From Rhodoferax sp. (lineage in GTDB: Bacteria; Pseudomonadota; Gammaproteobacteria; Burkholderiales; Burkholderiaceae_C), in NCBI GenBank assembly GCA_030833685.1, contig JAURGS010000088.1, positions 1-9,596 on the forward strand: a stretch of DNA of 9,596 nucleotides. The letters are read 5' to 3'. Of this stretch, positions 6,581-9,596 are shown one piece after another. The notes under the pieces were generated by a model, which saw nothing but the letters and a program-made list of their open reading frames with translations, was not told the origin of the DNA and searched no databases. Position numbers and translations under genes: made by a program. Every line of letters begins with the position of its first letter. Positions within the stretch are counted from its first letter, which is position 1.

Positions 6581-8809
6581 TCAGACAAGCTGTGCCTTGA
6601 CCTTTTGCCGCCAGTCGTGCAGCAATGGCTCGGTGTAACCACTGGGCTGGGCCAGGCCCTTGAAAACCAGGTCGCATGCGGCTTGGTAGGCCATGCTGGT
6701 CTCAAAGTGTCCGGCCATGGGGCGGTAGTCGGGATCGCTGGCATTCTGAGCGTCGACGACAGCAGCCATGCGCTCGAAGGTTGAGCGCACCTGCTGCTCG
6801 GAGACCACGCCATGCAAGAGCCAGTTGGCAATGTGCTGGCTCGAAATCCGAAGGGTTGCGCGGTCTTCCATCAGGCCGACGTTATGGATGTCTGGCACTT
6901 TGGAGCAGCCGACGCCCTGATCAACCCAGCGCACCACATAGCCCAGAATGCCTTGCACATTGTTGTCAAGCTCCTGTTGCTTGTCTTGCGCGCTCCAGTT
7001 GGGCTGCGCGGCCACCGGGATCGTCAGCAGGCCATTGAGCAAAGCATCGCGCTGCTTTTCGACATCGACTTTTTCGAGCTGCTTTTGCACATCGCTGACA
7101 AGAACCTGGTGGTAGTGCAGCGCGTGCAGCGTCGCGCCAGTTGGGCTTGGCACCCATGCCGTGTTGGCGCCGGCCAAGGGGTGCGCAAGCTTTTGCGTCA
7201 GCATCGATTTCATCAGATCGGGCATGGCCCACATGCCCTTGCCGATCTGTGCCCGTCCACGAAGGCCGCACTGAAGCCCAATCAGCACGTTATTGCGCTC
7301 GTAAGCGTCAATCCAGGCGCTGGCCTTCATGTCGCCTTTGCGGATCATGGGGCCGGCATGCATGGCGCTGTGCATTTCGTCGCCAGTTCTGTCAAGAAAA
7401 CCGGTGTTGATGAAGGCCACCCGGCTGGCCGCTGCCGCGATACAGGCTTTGAGGTTGACACTGGTGCGGCGCTCTTCATCCATGATGCCTAGCTTGACCG
7501 TGCTCTCAGGCAGCCCCAGCATTTTTTCGACTTGGCCAAACAACTCGCTGGCAAAGGCAACTTCTGCCGGCCCGTGCATCTTGGGTTTGACGATGTAAAC
7601 CGAGCCCTTGCGGGAGTTGCGGATCGCATCTTTGCTGCTGCGCCCGAGGTCGTGCATCGCGATCGCAGTCGTTACCACGGCGTCCAGGATGCCCTCGGGA
7701 ATTTCATGCGTCTGGCCCTTGGCATCGGCGTAAAGGACTGCGGGGTTGCTCATCAGATGGCCCACATTGCGCACGAACATCAATGAGCGGCCATGCAAGC
7801 GGACTTTTTTCTTGCCGTCAGGGGCGCTGTACCGCCGGTCTGGGTTCAGCCCGCGGGTGAATGTTTTTCCGCCTTTGCTGACCTGTTCGGTCAGCGTGCC
7901 CTTCAAGATGCCCAGCCAGTTCGAGTAGGCCAAGACTTTGTCCTGTGCGTCAACCGCGGCAATCGAATCTTCGAGGTCAATAATGGTTGACAGCGCAGCC
8001 TCCAGAACCAAATCGGCGACGCCAGCCGGGTCGGTCGCACCGATTCGCGTGCTGCGGTCAATGATCAGGTCCAGGTGCAAGCCGTTGTGCACGAGCAAGA
8101 TGGCACTCGGGGCTTGCGCCGCCCCCTGGTAGCCCACCAATTGCGCGCCTTGCTGCAGCCGGGTTTGACTTCCATCAGACAGTTTCACGACCAGCTGCCC
8201 GGAGCGGATCAGGTATGCCACGCTGTCGACATGCGAGCCCTTTTTCAAAGGGGCGCAACGGTCCAGCACATGCCGGGCATAGTTAATCACCTTCGCGCCG
8301 CGCTTGGGGTTATAGCCGCCGCTCTTGCCGACTTTCTCGCACCCCTTGCTCTCGTCAATGGCATCGGTTCCGTACAGCGCGTCGTAGAGGCTGCCCCAGC
8401 GAGCATTGGCAGCGTTTAACGCGTAGCGCGCGTTGAGCACCGGGACCACCAGTTGGGGACCCGCTTGTTTGGCCAACTCATCGTCGACTTTGGTGGTCGT
8501 GATTTTTGTCTGGCGATTGGAGGGGACCAGGTAGCCGATTGACGTCAAAAATGCGCGGTAGGCTGCCATGTCGGTGATCGGACCCGGGTTGGCCTTGTGC
8601 CATTGGTCAAGCTCGGCCTGAAGTCGATCACGCTCGTTCAGCAGTGCTTTATTCTTTGGCGCCATCGTCCCCACCAGGCCATCGAAGTCCTTCCAGAACT
8701 TTTTGGCTTCAATGCCAGTTCCGGGCAGGACTTCTTTTTCGATGAAATCACTCAGGTGGGTGTCGACGTGCAAGCGGTGGTGAATGATGCGTTCGGTCAT
8801 GGTTGGCAT
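6581..8809 (-). CDS. glcB: Malate synthase G
   Basis: Condenses glyoxylate with acetyl-CoA and water to give malate and CoA, allowing growth on glycolate or glyoxylate. The 742 residues are slightly longer than the 723 of E. coli GlcB. Signature blocks run throughout: DFIEKEVLPGTGI (21-33), NARWGSLYDALYGTDAI (135-151), IIDLEDSIAAVDA (276-288), HGRSLMFVRNVGHLM (339-353), VYIVKPKMHGPAEVAFA (404-420), GIMDEERRTSVNLKACI (441-457), FINTGFLDRTGDEMHSAM (466-483), GLRGRAQIGKGMWAMPDLM (515-533) and MEDRATLRISSQHIANWL (647-664). Glu445, Asp473 and Asp649 match the metal-binding Glu/Asp and the catalytic Asp of the E. coli enzyme. ATG 8809 is used; ATG 8800 is an equally plausible start. A UC-rich tract precedes the gene instead of a Shine-Dalgarno sequence. 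It starts 28 bp after the dehalogenase gene, on the same strand. No glcDEF or aceA is in view. Confidence 0.98.
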   Translation of the reverse strand: MPTMTERIIHHRLHVDTHLSDFIEKEVLPGTGIEAKKFWKDFDGLVGTMAPKNKALLNERDRLQAELDQWHKANPGPITDMAAYRAFLTSIGYLVPSNRQTKITTTKVDDELAKQAGPQLVVPVLNARYALNAANARWGSLYDALYGTDAIDESKGCEKVGKSGGYNPKRGAKVINYARHVLDRCAPLKKGSHVDSVAYLIRSGQLVVKLSDGSQTRLQQGAQLVGYQGAAQAPSAILLVHNGLHLDLIIDRSTRIGATDPAGVADLVLEAALSTIIDLEDSIAAVDAQDKVLAYSNWLGILKGTLTEQVSKGGKTFTRGLNPDRRYSAPDGKKKVRLHGRSLMFVRNVGHLMSNPAVLYADAKGQTHEIPEGILDAVVTTAIAMHDLGRSSKDAIRNSRKGSVYIVKPKMHGPAEVAFASELFGQVEKMLGLPESTVKLGIMDEERRTSVNLKACIAAAASRVAFINTGFLDRTGDEMHSAMHAGPMIRKGDMKASAWIDAYERNNVLIGLQCGLRGRAQIGKGMWAMPDLMKSMLTQKLAHPLAGANTAWVPSPTGATLHALHYHQVLVSDVQKQLEKVDVEKQRDALLNGLLTIPVAAQPNWSAQDKQQELDNNVQGILGYVVRWVDQGVGCSKVPDIHNVGLMEDRATLRISSQHIANWLLHGVVSEQQVRSTFERMAAVVDAQNASDPDYRPMAGHFETSMAYQAACDLVFKGLAQPSGYTEPLLHDWRQKVKAQLV

Positions 8810-8837
8810 TGTTTGAGAGAGAGCAGATTCAATGGGG

Positions 8838-9572
8838 TTAGAAAAAAGACAGGACGTCGCTCAGATCGCGTCCGGTTCGCTCGGGTTGGGTCCCAAGTTC
8901 TTCAAAGGGCAATTGATTGCGATTAACCCAGTAAGTTCGGTAGCCGAACCATTGCGCGCCCAAGGCGTCCCACGGGTTGGAACTCACGAACACGATTTTC
9001 GACGCGCTGACCCCAAGCTTTTTTTCGCCCAGCCCGTAAGCCAGCGGGTGGGTTTTGAACTTGTGAACCTCGTCAACACTGATCACATGATCCAATAGCG
9101 GCGCCAGTTTGGCTGCGTTAACCGCTGCCATCAGCATGCCAAGGTCGCCGTTGCTGAGAATGCCGGTTGGAACACCCAAGGCCTGCAGCTGCTGCAGCAC
9201 AGCGTGGCATTCTGGGTAGGCGCTCAGGTGATCGTACTGCAGCATCAGTTGCTCGACGGCGCCACCCATGCGCGCGTCAAATGTCTTGGCGTCTATGGTG
9301 GCATCACACACCAAGCGTTTGAGGGTGTAGGTCAAAGCCTTTCGGGTCAGGACGCTAAAGGGCTGGTAGTGTGCGCCGTCGTTGCTGGTTGTGACCAGAC
9401 GTGTGTATTCAATTTGCTTGTCGCGCCACATCAGGCTGATGGCTTGTCCCTTGCCGGGAAAAAGGGTCTCGCCTAGGCGCGCCACGCTGTGCACGTCAAA
9501 TAGCGTGCCGTAGGCGTCAAAAAGAACACCTTGGGGGCGGGTACTGATTGGGCTTACTGGCTGGAGCGACAT
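8838..9572 (-). CDS. Haloacid dehalogenase, type II ((S)-2-haloacid dehalogenase family)
   Basis: HAD-superfamily hydrolase of 244 residues. Family enzymes replace the halogen of L-2-haloacids, including haloacetates, with hydroxyl through an aspartyl ester. Aligned by motif to Pseudomonas L-DEX, the whole active set is present: Asp19 nucleophile and Thr23 in FDAYGTLFDVHSV (18-30), Arg50 of MWRDKQIEYT (48-57; halide-binding Arg), Ser140-Asn141 in GILSNGD, Lys173 in HKFKTHP, Tyr179, and Ser197, Asn199 and Asp202 in SSNPWDALGAQWFGY. This favours a true dehalogenase over a generic HAD phosphatase, which would normally keep a second Asp two residues after the nucleophile; here that position is Tyr. 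ATG 9572 is the only plausible start; the N-terminus is about nine residues longer than in L-DEX. The stop lies 28 bp before glcB, so cotranscription is likely. The physiological substrate is unknown; many chromosomal homologues are untested. Confidence 0.94.
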   Translation of the reverse strand: MSLQPVSPISTRPQGVLFDAYGTLFDVHSVARLGETLFPGKGQAISLMWRDKQIEYTRLVTTSNDGAHYQPFSVLTRKALTYTLKRLVCDATIDAKTFDARMGGAVEQLMLQYDHLSAYPECHAVLQQLQALGVPTGILSNGDLGMLMAAVNAAKLAPLLDHVISVDEVHKFKTHPLAYGLGEKKLGVSASKIVFVSSNPWDALGAQWFGYRTYWVNRNQLPFEELGTQPERTGRDLSDVLSFF

Positions 9573-9578
9573 GCAGTC

Positions 9579-9584
9579 ATTCTA
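9579..9584 (-). promoter_or_regulatory. Candidate -10 box for the dehalogenase-glcB unit
   Basis: On the minus strand TAGAAT occupies 9584-9579, only 6 nt before the ATG at 9572. Transcription would then begin at or very near the start codon, implying a leaderless or nearly leaderless mRNA. This fits the absence of a Shine-Dalgarno sequence. The matching -35 element would fall beyond the window edge at 9596, so it cannot be checked here. Confidence 0.3.
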
Positions 9585-9596
9585 GGTAGACCGCTT

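Noticed and set aside
6259..6600. 113-codon plus-strand frame beginning with GTG
   Set aside because: It overlaps the CWC gene entirely and the end of glcB. The minus-strand frame shows a known cysteine pattern; this one shows nothing recognisable.
8827..8832. TTGAAT on the minus strand as a separate glcB promoter
   Set aside because: No -35 match at 16-18 bp upstream and it lies in a 28-bp gap; reading through from the dehalogenase gene is simpler.

Overview
The window reads as ordinary chromosome of a betaproteobacterium, most likely family Comamonadaceae (Rhodoferax/Polaromonas/Acidovorax-like). This is inferred from protein flavour: the PF08886-type GshA, a Kup with the GDIGTSVLY variant, and a cysteine-rich CWC protein next to a malate synthase G. 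GC content is moderate to high, and no tool was available to confirm the taxonomy. Coding density is very high; no gap between genes exceeds about 160 bp. I see no rRNA, tRNA, insertion sequence, CRISPR array or prophage gene.

Left half, plus strand: the 3' part of proA (gamma-glutamyl phosphate reductase, cut by the left edge), then gshA (glutamate-cysteine ligase), kup (potassium uptake) and gshB (glutathione synthetase). The two steps of glutathione synthesis thus bracket a K+ transporter. gshB ends tail to tail with an mscS-type channel gene on the minus strand, and the two stop codons share the tetranucleotide TTAG. Taken together, 1-6131 carries genes for glutamate use (proline, glutathione), K+ uptake and osmotic release.

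Right half, minus strand, read from right to left: a type II haloacid dehalogenase with the complete L-2-haloacid dehalogenase catalytic set, 28 bp later glcB (malate synthase G), 47 bp later a small eight-cysteine CWC-family protein, and 153 bp later mscS. The dehalogenase/glcB pair makes biochemical sense: haloacetate would give glycolate, glycolate is oxidised to glyoxylate, and malate synthase condenses glyoxylate with acetyl-CoA.

Small-scale signals: a bulged 23-bp dyad between kup and gshB; TAGAAT -10-like boxes before gshA and before the dehalogenase, the latter so close to the ATG that the transcript may be leaderless; and a pattern in which the two non-ATG starts (kup GTG, gshB TTG) have a Shine-Dalgarno sequence while the ATG starts do not. 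I found no convincing new defence or mobile system. The items worth following up are the gene-order associations, the CWC protein and the kup-gshB dyad.
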